A DNA stretch of 31,403 nt from Ectocarpus siliculosus. Taxonomy: Eukaryota; Sar; Phaeophyceae; Ectocarpales; Ectocarpaceae. The notes below the pieces were generated by a model that saw nothing but the letters and a program-made list of their open reading frames with translations, ran no database searches and was not told the DNA's origin. The translations under genes were made by a program, and so were the position numbers. The stretch spans positions 1,654,939 to 1,686,341 of the forward strand of contig FN649742.1 in NCBI GenBank assembly GCA_000310025.1, written 5' to 3'. This document shows, piece after piece, positions 29,501 through 31,403 of this stretch; positions within the stretch are counted from its first letter, which is position 1, and each line of letters starts with the position of its first letter.

Positions 29501-30124
29501 AAGTACGCTTACAGTCAGCCTTAGTTGCACAGACAAAAGACTCTATTTCCGACTTCGTGCCCTTGGTATGCATGTGCGAATCGCACATCCTCCACCCACC
29601 ACCCTTTCCTCAACAACACCATCCGCTTCCGAGAGAATTTTACAAGCGTAGTCATGAGGACGGAGGCGCGTACGGCCCCCGAAGTCTTTTCTCTCTTATC
29701 ACCACACTTGAATACAGCAGCACAAGCAAGGATAAATCAAAAGCGCGGGCTTCACGTCGTAGATAGCCAATTTCCGACCGAAAAAGGCGAACGTGTGCTC
29801 ACATGGCAGAACGTCGTGGGTGGCTCACCAGTCTGCCCTCCTGAGCGTTTCTAGTTGGTAACACCTGACTTGGGAGCATATCGTTTGCGATGCTTGTAGC
29901 AAGGAAGACACGGTCACCTGGCGATGCTACCTTCATGAGCATCGATTTTATTCTTGACGTCGTTCTTTACACCATTGGTACAAATTCTGGGCGCACCATC
30001 CGGGGTCACACAGGAGAAAGGAGGACCACCCCGTCCTGTTGTTTTACAACACGTGTTGTCCACTCCGAAGCAGCACAATGCTTGTTTAAGAAGGTCACGT
30101 GGGGTGGGGTATTGATACGTAAAT

Positions 30125-30143
30125 CCCCCCCCCCCCGGAGTCA
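30125..30143. repeat. Target-site duplication of retroposon B, left (C12-GGAGTCA)
   Basis: Identical to 30678-30696, directly after the element tail. Confidence 0.88.
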
Positions 30144-30677
30144 CGCTCCCCCCGGTGTGTGCCATCGGGGTTGGGTTTTCGTCGCTTGGCAGCGATGTTG
30201 TTAACAAGCCGATCACTTGGTGAGCTCGGCAACCAGGTTGCCGTTTTTTTTTTGCCTTTGGGTTGTTCTTTTTGCGGTAACCATGAATGGTGGTCGAGTA
30301 GATTATGTTGTGCGGGGTCGAGACCCCTCACTCCGCGCAACGGGGGATGATCGCACCACATTGTGTTTAAATGGTAAAGCATCCTCGAGGCAGTTACACA
30401 GTGCTTACAACTACTGTCTCTGGAAGTGCGAGCACCAGAAAATAAATTAAGTCATACGCAGCTGTCATCCGTACGCAAGGAAGTATGTATGCACAAGATG
30501 CCGAACACCCTTAGCAGGATGAAGCGCACCCTTCATGCGACTCGCCGAATACCTCACGGCGCTTCGCGCTTGGTGATGTGAGAGCCTGGTCCGATGATAA
30601 CCCGGCGTGCTTCGTCCCGGCTTTGGGGATGCGAGGTCAATGGTCTAGCGACTACGGCATGCACGACTATGAGTACA
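30144..30677 (+). mobile_element. Noncoding retroposon B (shares the LINE 3' tail)
   Basis: A 534-bp copy of the same family as 11733-12393. Flanked by a perfect 19-bp duplication, C12-GGAGTCA, at 30125-30143 and 30678-30696. It contains TGGTCGAGTAG (30291-30301) and GGGTCGAGACC (30315-30325), which resemble Pol III A and B boxes though closely spaced. No coding capacity was seen. Confidence 0.88.
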
Positions 30678-30696
30678 CCCCCCCCCCCCGGAGTCA
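30678..30696. repeat. Target-site duplication of retroposon B, right (C12-GGAGTCA)
   Basis: Identical to 30125-30143. Confidence 0.88.
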
Positions 30697-31111
30697 AAGT
30701 GAGGCTTGGCACAAGAGTAATAAATCGTCCGTGTATTTTATCCGTACCCTTCGTAAGAGTCTACGCCATCACCCCGCTGTTTGCCGAAGAGCAATACGTG
30801 CAGTAGCAACTGATAGCCAAACGTTTGTTGCGGCTGGTTCGCTTTGTCGTACGTGTATCGTGTTCGGTGCTGCAGCAAAGGGAGGAAAGAGGAGCAGCGG
30901 CCCCGTCGGCAGGCTACAGGCAGAGTCAGTCCGACAGGTGGCGATTTCGATGCCCCAGAATCAGCACTGCAGCAGCAACAGAGGTATCGTTTCTCCGCTG
31001 GAGCCACATGCTTATGCTTGTGACCGCATGATCAAGGTCGGCGGCCACTTCTCTTCCCTGCAAAACATCCCGGGCGGGCACTACAACCACCCGTGCTGCC
31101 AGCACCAACAC

Positions 31112-31327
31112 CTCCACAGCTCCTCGGGGTCGGGAACGCGAACGACGCTGGACACGTCGAGGACGAGGTCCCAATCTTCGGACGCAAGGCTGTACTGGCG
31201 GGTCGCGGGAGAGATGGAAGGGGGGGGCTCCAGTGAAGGGGGGGACTCCAATGACACCGGCGGGCGGCGAAACATTGACTGCAACCTGGCTTTGTCCGAT
31301 TTTTCACAGCTCTCCTTCTTGGCCAAG
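31112..31327. CDS. Possible partial exon at the right edge, strand uncertain
   Basis: Both strands are open. Plus: CTCCACAG acceptor near 31119 and a strong AAG|GTGAGAG donor after 31327, reading ...LYWRVAGEMEGGG...ALSDFSQLSFLAK. Minus: an acceptor near 31318 and a GAG|GTGTTGG donor at 31112, reading KKESCEKSDKARLQ...ASEDWDLVLDVSSVVRVPD. Third-position GC is similar on both. The product is not recognised; the gene would continue outside the window. Confidence 0.35.
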
Positions 31328-31403
31328 GTGAGAGTGGGGGGGGTCTTATGATCCTTTCGAGGCTGCTGAGGGGGTCCGCGGGAGGGGGGCGCGGGGGGGG
31401 GGG

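Larger units (their letters stand above)
26911..30124. other. Gene-poor, repeat-rich stretch
   Basis: Contains the repeats and MITE listed separately. Open frames such as 27109-27549 (+) and 27546-28097 (-) have no recognisable domain and no convincing splice partners. Nothing else can be supported. Confidence 0.5.

Noticed and set aside
30578-31351. 257-codon plus-strand frame as one gene
   Set aside because: It begins in the tail of retroposon B and crosses the poly(C) target duplication; only its last part is exon-like.

Overview
This window reads as nuclear DNA of an intron-rich, GC-rich eukaryote, most likely a stramenopile and plausibly a brown alga of the Ectocarpus kind. The reasons are many short coding exons with GT-AG introns of several hundred bases, high-GC third codon positions, frequent homopolymer and microsatellite tracts, long untranslated gaps and retroposons inside introns. 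The organism is an inference; nothing in the window is diagnostic of a species. All gene models below are hand-built from reading frames, splice signals and phase matching, without transcripts.

Three protein genes can be supported. (1) A diaphanous-type formin on the minus strand, from about 16570 down to a stop at 383. It is modelled as 19 exons whose phases all join, about 1252 residues: GBD/FH3 armadillo region, acidic linker, long repetitive FH1 proline region, full FH2 domain, and an Arg/Gly-rich and coiled tail. (2) A UMP-CMP kinase-type nucleoside monophosphate kinase on the plus strand, 16902-21524, with a long targeting-like N-terminal extension and a C-terminal NTF2-fold domain resembling the CaMKII association domain. 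One of its introns uses a GC donor. (3) A protein N-terminal asparagine amidohydrolase (NTAN1 family) on the minus strand, stop at 22514. The catalytic-type TTC motif is present, and candidate first exons reach 26910.

The formin and the kinase are head to head over about 330 bp that probably hold both promoters. The kinase and NTAN1 are tail to tail over about 1 kb. The three genes have no obvious shared pathway: actin assembly, pyrimidine nucleotide phosphorylation, and N-degron protein turnover.

The introns and the right third are full of mobile-element remains. The clearest new signal is a retroposon family whose copies share a roughly 80-bp 3' tail. Three of them lie in poly(C) runs, flanked by 15-19 bp target-site duplications that themselves begin with poly(C). 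One of the three is a 5'-truncated LINE carrying a reverse-transcriptase C-terminus; the other two are noncoding, 534 and 661 bp. Other remains are a pair of 217-218 bp inverted-repeat elements with TA duplications, another inverted-repeat family, dispersed repeats near 28.0 and 29.4 kb, and a decayed Ty3/gypsy-like RNase H fragment in a formin intron. From about 26911 to the right edge there is no recognisable gene apart from an uncertain exon at 31112-31327.
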